DNA from: Hymenolepis diminuta
Taxonomy: Eukaryota; Platyhelminthes; Cestoda; Cyclophyllidea; Hymenolepididae
NCBI GenBank assembly: GCA_900708905.1
Contig: CAADRB010000011.1
Coordinates: forward strand, 1,172,811 to 1,236,810
Direction: 5' to 3'
Length of the DNA stretch: 64,000 nucleotides
Shown here: piece after piece, positions 1 to 14,250 of the stretch
How the letters are laid out: the number at the start of each line of letters is the position of its first letter
How positions within the stretch are numbered: the stretch's first letter is position 1
Program-made: the position numbers and the translations under genes
Notes under the pieces: model-generated
Database searches by the model: none
Told to the model about the DNA's origin: nothing
What the model saw: only the letters and a program-made list of their open reading frames with translations

Positions 1-1090
1 AGTCTTCAACATAGTCACCAACTTCATTAATTACATCTTGCCTACATTCTCTTCCCATCTTGCCATAAGCTTTCTGATTCCTACTTCATAGAATCTAGCC
101 CGTTTGGACTCAAAAAAGAAACTGGCTTCATTTCCACCTCTTCTCTTTTTTTCTCTTCTCTTGAAGTAAGTCTTCGTCCTATTAAATGGTTCTGTAGGCT
201 CCTGAAAAGATGAAAATCGCGTGGTGCAAGAGAAAATCGGGAGAATATGCATCGGGTGGTTGATGCATGACTTCCTGGCCAAATTCTTCAACTAGATTTT
301 TGTACGCCCTTGAAGTGTGTGGTCGAGCATTGTCATAGTGCAGAATCACTCCTTTTCAAATCATCAAAGAAGGCCATTTTTCCTGCCACTAACTGCTGAC
401 AGTAAACTTCAGATGTTATTGTCTGATTGTCACCTATTAGCTCATAATAAACTATTCCCTTCAAATCCCATCATACACACCCGAAAAAGAACTTTGTTCA
501 ATTGCAGTCCCGAATTGTCCCGGTTGTGGAATTGGTTTTAAACCACTGTCTTCACTTAGCCGCTGTCCTTTGCGCTTAACATTGTTGCGAAGGATCCACT
601 TCTCGTCTCTGTCAGTTATGATTGGGTCTAAGAAAGGTGCCTGAAGTTCACGAGAACGTAGTGAAACACAACAAGTCACACCCTGTTGCTTGTTGATTTC
701 TGACAAATCGTGTGGGGGGGGGACCCATTTCCCAGCCTTTGAGACTTTCCCAGACAAGTCTTTTCATTTCCCTACATATGGTCATATGATGGCTTACGTG
801 GAAGGTCTCGCTCAGTTCTCAAGTAGTGCAGGTTGGATTTTCATCAATGGCAACTTGCAATTGCTCAGAACTGGGTTTTCTTGAGCATCCTGCTCTCGGC
901 TCGTCTTTCAGGCTGAAGTCATCCTTTTTGAAGCGTGGAGGTGAAAACCACCTTCTGCGGATCTTTTCATTCCCAACATTTCCATTTCATTTCCAAAAAT
1001 GCCTTTGAGTGATTTTGATGCTGTTGAGCTGGCCGTATTTCCTTTATGAAATTCAAAGAGTAAGATATGCCTGATACTGCTTGATGTGCT
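1..1090 (-). mobile_element. Decayed mariner-type transposase element
   Basis: Read on the minus strand, this tract gives the order of a mariner transposase, broken by several stops and frameshifts. A start-like segment with FHKGNTA-like residues lies near 1050. Next comes SEINKQQGVTCCVSLRSREL at about 640-700, then DEKWILRNNVKRKGQ at about 560-610, which carries the first catalytic Asp of the DDE/D triad. A segment like GIVYYELIGDNQTI follows at about 400-450, and the RKLMARWEEN C-terminal motif is near 50-80. The family moves by cut-and-paste at TA dinucleotides. The reading frame changes repeatedly, so no active enzyme is encoded. The left end is cut by the window and terminal inverted repeats were not identified. 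Confidence 0.85.
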
Positions 1091-1279
1091 CTTTATTTGG
1101 AGTATACATTAGGGCTAGAAATAGTTATTAATAACGATAAATATCACAAAGTCTGAAAGAAGAAATAATATTTTATTAATTACCATGGATAAGCATACAA
1201 TATTAACAAACTTAATCATAGTAATCGTGCCCTAAACACATTGCTAAAAAATTGTACAGAACTTCTATTGCAACCTGAT

Positions 1280-1753
1280 ATGATATACTCACTTTTTGAG
1301 TACCTTCAAAGGTATCAATCTCAATTCGATGTTTTTGCGTTCAAACTTAATATATGTGAATTAATATCGTCAGTCCTATTGTTTTTAACTTTAACAGCTG
1401 TATTTTTTCTCATGCACCAAAGGAAAACAATCATGAAGAAATTGGAAACTCGTAATCGCGGTTCTGGCGTTGTCTCCACATTAATCAATGAAGCTACGGA
1501 ACCCGTTAAGAAACCAAACGCGACAGAGTCTCGTTCTGGTACGTTTGTGTTCTTATTGCATGGGCAGTATTCGATTGTGAGCCCCGAAATAAGTAAATCA
1601 CAAATATGAGGTAAAGGCAAATCCGGTGTCTACAGGCAGACTGGTGACTTCAATAACGACAAAGTAGGCAACATTGAATTTATAGACACTAGTATGAGTT
1701 TTGCATATCAGGATATGGGGGTAGTGGATGATTCGTGGTCGATAGGGAAATAG
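1280..1753 (+). CDS. Predicted two-exon single-pass membrane protein, function unknown
   Basis: The proposed exons are 1280-1538 and 1611-1753, with a 72 bp GT-AG intron; they join in phase to give 133 residues. The ATG at 1280 is the first in an open frame that extends upstream to about 1241. Residues about 28-45 are hydrophobic (ELISSVLLFLTLTAVFFLMH) and are followed by a basic stretch (QRKTIMKKLETRNR), as expected for one membrane span with a cytoplasmic basic flank. The C-terminal part is acidic and polar (NIEFIDTSMSF, VVDDSWSIGK). I do not recognise the family. The downstream tract also looks coding-like, so the real gene may be longer and spliced around the stop at 1751. No polyadenylation signal is seen nearby. 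Confidence 0.45.
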
Positions 1754-1759
1754 TGTTTG

Positions 1760-2680
1760 CGCGGCGAATAGGACAGGGACTTGACCATTAGAGTCTTGAA
1801 GAGAGCAGCGAATTATAGGAGCACGAAAAGTCGGAGGAAGGATTTGTGCCAAGGACCGGGATTGGATATCCAGCCATTTATTCCCAGAAAGGCCAACGAA
1901 ACACTCGAAGACTCCCTTCCTCAAGCCTCTTCTACGTAAGTAGGAGTCTCCAGACACCATGCTCCAATCTCCACATGTCTTGAGTCAACACTACACAATG
2001 CTCCTCAAGAGTTGCTTGCAGTTAAGTCCACTAGACCTAAGCTCTCAATACTTGATCGTGTAGTGCGGATCGGACATATCTGTGGTGGGATGGTGAAGAC
2101 TGTCAGCAGGTTTAATCCAAATGTTCAGCAATTGGTGGCAGAGTGGTGCTTCAGTTCCGAGGAGCTGGATTAATGCCGAAGTGATGAGTCCTTACAAGCG
2201 TATGGGCTCCGCCTATGACCCTCTCCAACAACTATGGAGGTATTTTTCTTCCTTATTCCATCAGTAGACTCCAATCTAGTATGATGTGTGGGAAATGATG
2301 AGTTGAACAAATTGATGAGGCATTATCTCCAACTCATTTCGGGGTTGGGAAGGGTTATTCAAAAGAATAGGCTCCTTTAGGAGTTTGAATTCTTGGCCGG
2401 GTTGCTGTTGAACTGAAGAGATTGAGGATCCTACATTCGTGGATGGCAAGAATGCTTCTGACTCCCATCGCACGGGAATAACTTTGCCATGGCTGATCGA
2501 CCTGAAATGTTCCTGGAATGTAATTGTGAGCATGCAAACTTTTGAAAGAACAGTAGGAGATAGCATAACTGATGAAGCCAATATTTTGACTTTAGGTGGC
2601 GAACTGACGTGCTGCTCCAGTATTTTAGACACCCAATTGTGGGAAGCGTGGTTTTATTTAGAAACTTCTACGTGATATAT
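1760..2680 (+). other. Coding-like tract, exon structure unresolved
   Basis: Base composition is more GC-rich than the surroundings, and several short open plus-strand stretches look protein-like. These include LLAVKSTRPKLSILDRVVRI (about 2010-2070), SWINAEVMSPYKRMGSAYDP (about 2165-2225, followed by a GT donor after a TGGAG) and WLIDLKCSWNVIVSMQTFER (about 2490-2550). A strong donor (TAC|GTAAGT) lies at 1936. Minus-strand frames are also open at 1598-1960 and 2276-2632. It could be further exons of the upstream membrane-protein gene, a separate small-intron gene or a pseudogene. No family is recognised, and reading frames shift between the stretches. Confidence 0.3.
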
Positions 2681-2689
2681 CACCTTAAT

Positions 2690-5630
2690 GGAAAAGAGCA
2701 TAGTGGTTTTAAGGTGAATAAAATCACAAAGTTTACGAAATATTCAGTGTTATCAGTATTGTCAAATTATGGAATCATCACGTCTTCTTCAAACTGTTTT
2801 CATAGAAGCCTGCTTTAGACCTAATTTTTAAAAAGATTTTAAGGGATAAATGCTAAATATCTGCAATTTGATAAGAATAAACATCACCTGCCCTCTATTT
2901 TATCAAAAAATTAGAAACTTCTTTCTTCCCAACCTAAATCTGGCGAATGCTTGGATTCAGTGATTTTGTGATTCTCCATTATTGATTTTCCATAATTGTC
3001 CCAAGAATGTCCGATAACAACTGACAATATTGATCGTAGAATTGCACTCTAGCAGAGCTCTGATGTATATCAAATTTATTCAGGAGATCCCTTTCGGAAA
3101 TCCCTATGCCAAACATCCTCGAGGTAGGCTGAGCCTTTGGATTAGAATGAGATGTGTCCTTGCTTCCATTGCAATAAAGCTTAATTCAAGTCTAATTCAT
3201 CTATTTTCTTTCAATTTATAGTGCAGTATTAAATGTTTTAAGAATAACTACTACATTATTTCATCTTGTTCAGTCTTTATTGTTCAGGAATTGATAGATC
3301 AAAATTTTATTTTTACTTAATATTAACAGCTATTACAGTGCATATGTCGACGACAATGTTTTCCCATTTTTTAAAGACGGAAAAGCTAATCCAAACTGAA
3401 AGGGAGAAAAGTCATTTGACTTTCGAAATAAATACAGTGATTATTATTAAGGAACATTGCAATGGCCTGATCAAATATGTAGAGAACAATGTAAATTTAA
3501 AGGATAAAAAAGTTATAGAAAGATTTAAAGCAATTAATATACAATCAGCATTGTATACATCTTGCTCACTACTCAAGCAAAGGTATCGAAAAAATTTTAT
3601 GTTCTGCTACTCAAGGCTTAGAGGACCGCTCAACAACACAATGCCAGCAATTAAAATCCAATATTGAGCTGTTAATAGAAGGTCAGCCTCGCGTATATCA
3701 CAAAAAGCTGACAATTTGATCAAAAACCAGTTAGTTTTATTCCATTACTAATAGTGTTTTGATTCAATTCTTACTGAAATAGGAACTGCTAAGCAAGTCT
3801 CCTTCAAAATTTTGTCATTATTTTTGTTCTATTAAAGAAAAAACTTATCGCATAATGGTTTACGAATTTTTTTACTACTGTTATGTTAGTAAACTTTCGA
3901 AGGTTGTTTAATTTTAAGTGGAGATAGGGATAGTAAGAGAGACAGTTGAGGAATTAGGGGAACACTTATTCATTCTAGCCCAGAATCATCAGATGAACTG
4001 CTTTTCAGTTTGCATAAATCGTCAAGTTTGTTAAGGTGGTTTAGGACTTAACTTAAATAAGATTTCATTGAATCGAAAATTTCTAGTAATGTTTTTTATA
4101 TATAATTAACTAAAGTGCAAAAAAGGTTAAGATCACGAGAAATCATCTGCGCACTCTGAATAGTAAAGCGGTCCAATGTATGTTCAGAGATGAATATAAA
4201 GTCAAGACATCAAAGGTCTGTGAAGGCATGGGGAACAGACTTTACAGTTTTTATTTCATTGACAAAATTTCACTTTATAATTATTCTATTAGTAATAATG
4301 ATCCAATCTCAGGATCTGCTCGTTGACTCCTGAATAAAATAATTTCTGAATGGTTTTATTGGTTTTTAAGTAAGTTACCCTCAAATACCAGAGTTAAAAA
4401 TGGAATAATGAGAACTAAATTGATTTTTACGGTGCTTGCTAGGGTTTACTCCTAGTGAACTCGAACAACTACTAATCTTATAATTTGAGTATATTACTTA
4501 TAAACATCAGTAGGGCTTCGTAAATCACTCTATTGTATTTAATTTATTTAGTGTAAGGAAGAAAAAGGTCAACTTCAAAAGAGTCAAAGATTTCTACATA
4601 TAATACCAAATGAAGGCTAACTCTTTGATGAGGAAAAAAAAATACTAGGTGACAGGCATGAAGGTGGATATTTCTATACAGCTTAAGATTTGACTGGTTC
4701 GACTTTGGGCCTGGTGGTCATTATGACTGAGGATTTACATCACCATAGGTTATAACAATAAAAATATGTTTTGACTTCAATTTGATGCATAATTCAGAAA
4801 GTTACTTTAGGTATCTTCCTAAATTTGATAGATTCGGCAGAGATATTTCTCATAGTCCCACAAAAACAGAACTTGTAGTTATTGCAAACAAGTACCGAAG
4901 TGACAAGATCGACCCTACTTGATAAAAAAACCGGTCAATAAGCACTGAGTATTGTCGAAAAACATTTGCTGTAATTCAGAAAACGAATCACGGACCTTGA
5001 TTTTTGAAACGTAAGTTACCTCGTTAGTAAATATTGTACAATCCGATTCCAAAAATCAAATAAAAAGCACTATTTCATACATTTTTTGTTTATATTAAGC
5101 TATACTGTAATAATAATTATTATGCCTTTCATTAGCAATTTAAAAAGCAAGTTGGTAAGTACAAAGTAATCTCGGGTTCAACACCATCTGCGTTGATAAG
5201 CACCAACAAAATCAGGATAATGTCAAATTTTTACATTGAAAGGTTCCTGTTATACTCGTAAAGCATCTCAGTTTGATAAAGAACTCTCTAATGGCTTACA
5301 TATGAGACCCATCCAAGCTTTGTTTTAATCCTCTACTTCGGTATTTGGGGTCAAATGTTTTTTTATTTCTTTTTTCATATTCAAACCCATGTTTGGCTTC
5401 AGTTTCAGTTGGCTTATGAACTTTTAAATCAAACGTTTTTGTAGTTAATTGATAATTATTTTTAAAACTCCCCATAGAAATAAAAATACCAAACGGTTCA
5501 ATCATAAGTTCCGTTTGGAAATGCTTCCCTCAATAAATCTCGGTGTTAAATAATTTAGTGGTTTAAATGCACATCGGGGGTAAAGGGAAAAAGATATTTT
5601 CAACTTTTTGATGGGCTAAGTGTACATGTC
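2690..5630. other. AT-rich non-coding stretch with one weak open frame
   Basis: No gene can be supported here. An open frame at about 3266-3667 (plus) contains a protein-like segment (HCNGLIKYVENNVNLKDKKV) and is preceded by TTGTTCAG, a possible acceptor. It has no recognisable domain and no partner exon. The rest is AT-rich with many stops in all frames. Confidence 0.3.
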
Positions 5631-5639
5631 ACCTCATTC

Positions 5640-5880
5640 CGTCTCTAGTACCAAAGGCCGCTTATGGGGCCAGCAACACATTTAGGCACATAGACACAAG
5701 TGGTGGTCCATTTGCGCAACTTAGTAACCGGTTCTCAACCAGACTGCCTTTTTTTCCTCTTCCAAACTCCCTCATCCTAGCTGCTGTTCACGTGTTCGTA
5801 TTGGTACCTTATATGGTCAGCCTAATAGTAGTAGGTTACAAATACCTACAGGGATCAGAAGATGGGTCTCCATAGATTAC
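5640..5880 (+). repeat. Interspersed repeat A, copy 1 (short)
   Basis: This segment shares with 16330-17155 and 20400-21055 the order: AGGCACA-type start, GTCCANTTGCGCANCTTNGTAAC-type core, CTCACCCAG/CTCAACCAG, a pyrimidine-rich stretch, then GGGATCAGAAGATGGG-like end. It is diverged and shorter than the other two. No coding potential is seen. It lies about 1.4 kb upstream of the intact odd-skipped promoter, a spacing repeated at the two other copies. Confidence 0.6.
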
Positions 5881-7239
5881 ATAACAAAAGTAGACGCTTC
5901 ATGTTAATTGAAATTTAATTCAATAACGATTTCGGTTTATTTGGAGTTCTTATAAATTCAGCAAACACATTAAGTAAACTTCAGCATAAAAATGCGGAAT
6001 AATATAAAATAATATAACTGCTTACGATTTATGCGGTTTACGAATATGTAAATTAAGGTGGCTGGCAGTCCCGTATTTTAACGAAGGCTGTTCATAGACG
6101 TTAAATGTCCATAACATAAAGTGTTATCTTACAATCCCAATTCTACTAACTTCTGATGAAAGGTGAAATATATTGAGGATCAGATTGAGCATGAAGATGG
6201 CAGTAATTACATTAATTCTAACTTCAAAATAATTTGTTTGTTTAATTTGGTTTACTATCATTAGTTATTGTCTCATTTTATGACAGACATGAGCTGCTTC
6301 TTAAATACTCGTATATTTTGCTATATATATTTCAGAAAAACTCCCATTTAAAAGAGGATTCCCCAGTAAATAAATGCACAAATGTCTGAAAAATCAGGAC
6401 AAAATTTACCAGCCGTAAATCGTTGTTTTTCTCAAATAGATGCACAACTAATCAAATCATGAAGGTCTTATGGACAAAACGTTGAAAAGGACAATTTCGA
6501 ATTTACGGAAATCTTTAATTTCAGAACCAAAGCCAGCAAGTTAACAAACTGGTTCACTATCCTCAGTAAATGCTATATTGAAATTAATAAATTCCAACTG
6601 AAATGACACCCTTTCATTTTTTGATTCAATAGACTTAATGATTTTATTTCATGAAAAATTGACGGTCATTTACAAAGCTCTTTAAACACTTTTTTCATTC
6701 TTGAAATTTATGTTCTGCCCATTCTTTTCCGATCTGGCAAAATTGCCTTTTATTTGGAATTTGGTGTCAGGTATTTTCACTTATGTATTTCAACAATTTC
6801 CTTTGCTTGGTCATTTATTCTACTGGCCTTTAAAGAATTTTATAAGGTTATTGAACTCTCTATCATTAATGATTAGTATAATTATAAAGGAATTTTCCTT
6901 ACTTGTTCTACTCTAAGTCAATAATGAGCGTCCAATTCATTTCAAATTGAAGCAAAACGCAAAAGTCGTCCCAGTATGCATAAAAACTTGTTTTAAAAAC
7001 ACATAATAAATTGTTTAATGTGGTTTTTGGACCTATGAATAGTATCCTCTTCGTCCATTAAATCATCACTATAAATATGTCGCATTCAGTATACATTAGC
7101 ATTAAATTTTCAAGACTTGAAATTCGTCAAATGGTAATCAAAATATAGTAAACTGTAAAAGCATATAAAGGAGATACTTTCCAAATATATTGTTAATGCC
7201 TTCAATAATTTAATCTTTAAAATTTTCATAGTTTAATGC
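5881..7239. other. AT-rich upstream region of the odd-skipped gene, no gene seen
   Basis: No supported exon. The open frame at 6701-6916 is hydrophobic because of AT-rich codons and has no recognisable motif. Cis-regulatory DNA of the downstream developmental gene may lie here, but nothing specific can be named from sequence alone. Confidence 0.3.
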
Positions 7240-7242
7240 ACC

Positions 7243-7387
7243 TAAGCCAGCGGCCAATCAACGTCGAGCGCGAGATACTGCGACTGGAAGCCACTAATCA
7301 ACACACACCCGTGGCTCATTAGCCTATTAGCATCAGCCTATTAACTTCGAAATAGCCTCTCATCTGAGAGTCACATTAAAGTTTGAA
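7243..7387 (+). promoter_or_regulatory. CCAAT-type proximal promoter of the odd-skipped gene
   Basis: Just upstream of the ATG is a GC-richer block with two CCAAT-like boxes in one orientation: GGCCAATCAAC at about 7252 and CACTAATCAAC at about 7293. A GAGCGCGAG element lies between them. The same block order recurs near 18967 and 22611, so it is a conserved module. Promoter function is inferred from position, the CCAAT boxes and the recurrence. Confidence 0.5.
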
Positions 7388-9924
<2,537 letters not shown>

Positions 9925-11439
9925 ACTCGATTGAGTATTTTGATTACAGATAAAATTTTTTGTTAAAAAATTATTTCTTTTAATCAAATAGAATTATTAT
10001 TAGGTGCATATGATGAAAGGGATGAAGTTAATTATTAGTGGGAAAAAATTGGAAGAATTTTTTAGTTAAAATTACTCTGATATATTCCCAAATAGCAACG
10101 CGTCATTACAGACTGCTTCGCCTCTTCAAACTTCTTCTGCCGTCCTCGGATATATGTTCTCTTTCAGTGTTCTTTTGCGATAAATATGAAGCCAATCTAG
10201 TTTCCTTGCTTTTTCCTGTTACTTCGAGGGTCGAGTGATCTCAATAAGCGTATTCATGTATCCCTCATTTAGATCTCCCAGACTGATTAAACGTCTCATA
10301 TGATTTTGTATTTCATAATTAAAACCAATTCGATTTTGTTCAGACATCTACTCTCTGACTTTCTAATGCTTTTGTAATGCTTTTTTCTATTACATCATTT
10401 GAAGTATATAATATTATGGTCAGCAGATATAGACTCTCTCGTGTATGGGTCATCAGAATCATGGTTTCGAAAGGTCGAAGACATAAATATAGTGAGCGCA
10501 GAGCTATAATAAGAAGAAGCAAAGAGAGAGTGAGATATCTGAAGAGGACTTCGAATGTAGTAAATGTAGTTTTTGGCTGTTGGAAAAGCTAATTTGGTTG
10601 TTGGTTTGAAGGTATTAATGTCGAAGATGGTCAGAAAGAGCTAAAGATAAGGGAAGGGATTTAGGGCTATAAATTCTGCGCTAATTTTTCTCTTCTTGCA
10701 GACGATACAAAAAAGTTGTTTTCAGATATGGAAAAGCAAATGCCATTTCATTTTTAGTAATTTCTATAGTAATCAGAACTATAAAATTCTAAGCCATGAT
10801 TAGTTGGCTTGGAATTGAATAACCGTTAAACTCGACTTCAATTTCAAATGAATCCTGGCGAAAATATTAAAGTGCGGAAGATAAACCGTGTGTGATTATT
10901 TTCATAATAGAAAGCGATCCAATTTCGCACTGACGGAATCACCGTACCATAAGGATATCCAGTACACAATTATTGGATCCCTAGAAAATCTTAAAAGCAT
11001 TTAAGGTGGTTGACACGGCACATACCATTTTCATTTACGATTTTGACACTGAATTCAATCCTAGCCTCTTAATGGCTTTTTGCTAAAAGCAAATATTTTC
11101 CTGGGTTGAGTAGTGAGGATGTACAATTTTCGTATCCTAGAAACTAATTGCTCCTACCTTTACTCCAGATTATATCCTTACAGCAGTGCGTCCGCTAGTC
11201 GAAATGGAAAAATTAGTACTTATTTAATCAATAATCAGACATGTTATTGTATTTCCGATGTTTGCGGCTATATGCAAGATTGCTATTTTTGCCTGGGGCT
11301 AAATTTCACTCCAGGTGAACTGCCATTAAAACTTTTAACATATTTTAAAACTTACTATTAATCGCATTTTGAACCTGAAAGACAAATTAAAAATCATGTA
11401 CATACTTAATGCTCACTTAGTTTGCTAAGGTTGTAAAGA
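9925..11439. other. Intergenic stretch without a supported gene
   Basis: Several open frames of 60-82 codons occur (for example 10377-10592, Arg-rich, and 11113-11361, Cys/Tyr-rich), but none has a recognisable motif or convincing splice partner. No polyadenylation signal of the AATAAA type was seen directly after the odd-skipped stop codon. Confidence 0.3.
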
Positions 11440-12957
11440 ATGGTTGGCAATAAGGAATTCAATGAAGAATACGAAAAAGCAAAGACAGTTCTGGAAACAC
11501 TTCCTTTCAGTAGATTAAAAATTTGCTCTGAAAGTGTGGATTCTTTTTCATTTTCTTTCCTTGCAATTGGCGAGACTTACTATTGTGAGGTTAAAATACC
11601 GGTAATATATGTTTGCTTATTTATTGTATGCACATTTTAGGACACTTTAGACAATGTCTTCTAAGAGACAGCACTTTTCTTTCTCTTTTAGGACGATTAT
11701 CCTGCCAGTCCCATAACATGGTCGTTTTCCGTAAATGGTCAATCTGAGGAAAGATATAACAAACTTTACAAAGATACAGATTGTAGAGAAATGCCGTTCA
11801 CAGCACAATTTCAGCAGATAGTCATTGACATGTACACATTTTGCCATCATGATATACCGAAGGAATACATTACTATTGACCCCGATTTCGCAGAACATTA
11901 CGTATGTAACACTTTAGTCTTTTAATAATTAATTCGAAAGCTCATTCTGGAAGACGTCTTCCAAAGTTCATCCTGTGTTAGGGGGCAGCACCAGTGAGCC
12001 TCTATGGTGAGAAACTCGAATTCTGAGAACCGCTTTATTATTAACCAATCTTAATCAGTAAGATTGGCTAATCCGCTCACTGGGTGTGTGTTGATGGGCA
12101 TTGAACTCTTGACCTTTTATTTTGCAGACAAGCACGTCAGCCACTGCGTCACTGGCGGACAAAGTGATAATTTTAGCTAACTCTAGGGACTTTAATAATT
12201 TGTATCTTCCCTTGCATTATTAATAATGATCCTTTTGAGTTATTTAGGACTAGTATTTTGTACGGCTGGAAATAACTTGTAGGATTAATCCGTAATATTG
12301 CATTATATTCTGACATTTCGTATGCAAAGAGTTCAAAATTACTCACATAACTTTATAATATCCAAGCAAGATGACTAAAAGACCAAGAAAATTTCATTAT
12401 TTTTTACTGGGCTTTTCTAAACTTTAAAAAATTCGTCAATTTAAAATAACAGAAATCAATTTGCTTTTATCTTGCTTTATGTATAATTCAAATGTTGTTG
12501 ATTTTGTTACAAATTTAGATGATATTAATTACTTTATTATTATTTTAAATAATAGCTGAAACTAATAAGCCCCATTAAAGGTAAAATCGACAATTTGATG
12601 CATAAACACCTTAAACCAGAAAAGGTGGCTGAGGAAGAACTGGTAGAGTGGTCTGATATGTTTCTATCGTTTCTCTCCAAAAACTATCCATTAAATAGAA
12701 AGAAAAATGTCGATGAGGTGACATATATTGTTGAAAGTATTGGAAAAAGTTTAATAGAAAACTATGGTGTTTGCATTAACGAAGAAGACGAAGTAAATCG
12801 CGAGCAGGAAGAAAGAATAAAAAAGTATCTTCCAAAGCCAACTTCGTCAAAGAAAAAGAAGTCTAAATCGAAATCTAAAAGCCCTGTTGTCGCTGGTGTT
12901 GAGACTGTAAAGGATAAAGCTACGAAAGAAAATATCTCAGAGAGTAAACGGAATTAG
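11440..12957 (+). CDS. RWD/E2-fold-like protein with Lys/Ser-rich tail
   Basis: Three exons, 11440-11601, 11692-11901 and 12556-12957, join in phase (774 nt, 257 residues). Residues 25-70 read as strands of an RWD/UBC-type fold: FSFSFLAIGETYYCEVKIP, then DDYPASPITWSF, matching the pattern 'F-x-V-x-(I/F)-P-x-x-Y-P-x-x-P' of E2 and RWD proteins. No HPN motif or obvious catalytic Cys follows, so it is not an active E2 by sequence. Residues about 125-210 are helical and charged, and the C-terminus (about 210-257) is a low-complexity Lys/Ser tract (KKKKSKSKSKS). RWD domains usually act as protein-interaction modules. I could not name an orthologue. Intron 2 (654 bp) contains a SINE-like element. 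An AATAAA lies 46 bp after the stop. Confidence 0.65.
11965..12168 (-). mobile_element. tRNA-derived SINE-like element, copy 1
   Basis: On the minus strand the element begins near 12165 with a tRNA-like head. It has an A-box-like CGCAGTGGCTGACGTGC, then about 15 nt later a B-box-like GGTCAAGAGTTCAATGCC. The body follows (TTCGAGTTTCTCACC, ending near AGGCTCACTGG). The same arrangement and body motif recur at 14045-14250. Pol III-driven SINEs copied by LINE reverse transcriptase have this structure. It sits inside intron 2 of the RWD-like gene, antisense to it. It contains an inner inverted pair around CCAATCTTAATCAGTAAGATTGG. Confidence 0.55.
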
Positions 12958-13002
12958 TATAAACCTTCGGACATAACTTTTCTGCTATTTTTAATTTGTA
13001 TT

Positions 13003-13008
13003 AATAAA
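13003..13008 (+). terminator. Polyadenylation signal AATAAA of the RWD-like gene
   Basis: A canonical AATAAA stands 46 bp downstream of the TAG stop of the RWD-like gene, in the sense strand, within an AT-rich 3' UTR-like stretch. Confidence 0.5.
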
Positions 13009-13215
13009 ACATGCTTTAAAACATCTTCTCATTCAATTTCCCTCTAATAGAATGAAATGGAATGTATAGGTCATAATTCTATCCGCATATGAGGTTTTTC
13101 TTTTTTAGTTTAGTGTTGAGATGTTCTAGAATAAGTCATTGGTTTTGTGGGCTTTATTAGAGCATATAGCTAATCCTACTAATCTCCTTTAGGAAGTCTA
13201 ATCTAATCTTTTCAG

Positions 13216-13363
13216 TGAAATCGAAGAAAACCCACAAGCTTCATCTTCCGCGCACTGATTTACCGATTATTATGTTCCCACGCTCACGCTTGGATATGGA
13301 ATACCATCGCTGCAGTTATTGGCTAACCAACCAGTCAATCATCCATTACATGTTCAGTCCAAT
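13216..13363 (+). other. Candidate orphan exon with good splice sites
   Basis: A pyrimidine-rich acceptor (CTAATCTTTTCAG) precedes and a strong donor (AAT|GTAAGT) follows. The 148 bp between them is open in one frame throughout and in another from about 13260 on (LGYGIPSLQLLANQPVNHPL in the second). A further open stretch after TTTACAAG near 13588 could be its partner. I recognise no family, and no upstream exon is identified. Confidence 0.25.
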
Positions 13364-14044
13364 GTAAGTAAATTTATTTGCTTATCAGAGCAAACCATGG
13401 TTTGAGCTACAATTCGTATTCCTTCTTTCTCCCAACGTCAGAATAATTGTAGCCCATAAAATAACAACAAACGTTTTATAATGGAAAATCGAAAATCTCA
13501 CTTTTCATTTTACTCAATCCATTGTATAGGACTCGATTTCCGACTTCAATTTAGGTTGGTCATTTGTTAATATTTTATGATTTACAAGCCTCCTTCCCAT
13601 TATACGGTCCAACTTATAACTACTTGAAATAGATGTATTCAATCACTCTTCCAACTGCGAACTTTGGCTATATTGGAGCTGATAATTTAGCGGTACTGAG
13701 ATGGAATTTCGCTAACTCAGGTTTCTTATTACTACGGATATATATACACTGATGAACCTTTGAACAATCAACACCTTTGTTGCATCTCTAGTTACAAACA
13801 AAATTATCTTTCTCTCCATTTTCAGAGGCATTGGTAATTCTTCAGAATACTCTAAATTTCTCTTCTCTATTTGCTTACCATTTACCTTTTGAAATATCAA
13901 TCATGTCATTACAAACGGAGGAAGCTGTTAATTCCTTATGAGAATTAGTTATTGTCGTCCTTAAAAAAGACTCTAAAGTATATTAGGATGGGCTCTAACC
14001 ATATTTTGGTATCACCAATAATTCTTAAACCTATTTAGTTAAGC

Positions 14045-14250
14045 ATTTCCCAACTCTCATCATGGTTAGTGAGTGACATCATCGGGCCCTCCTGACGGAA
14101 AACTCGAGTTCTACCACCATATATATAGGCCAGACCCAACCAGTGCGGCTTGCGATTATACGTAAAGGGTATCTACCGATGGAGATCTAACTAATGACCT
14201 CTGATATGGCAGACGCATACGCTAACCATTGCTCCACTAACGTACACTTG
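14045..14250 (-). mobile_element. tRNA-derived SINE-like element, copy 2
   Basis: On the minus strand the head near 14250 reads GTTAGTGGAGCAATGGTTAG, a good match to a tRNA 5' half and A box. It is followed by GCGTCTGCC and a B-box-like segment (GGTCATTAGTTAGATC). The body contains AACTCGAGTTTTCCG and GGGCCC, corresponding to the body of the copy at 11965-12168. It lies in intergenic DNA. The two copies differ considerably, so both are old. Confidence 0.6.

Noticed and set aside
1598..1960. 120-codon minus-strand open frame
   Set aside because: It lies opposite the second exon of the predicted membrane protein and the coding-like tract and has no recognisable motif; not strong enough to call.
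3266..3667. 133-codon open frame
   Set aside because: Some protein-like segments, but no initiating ATG at its start, no domain and no splice partner; mentioned only within the spacer entry.
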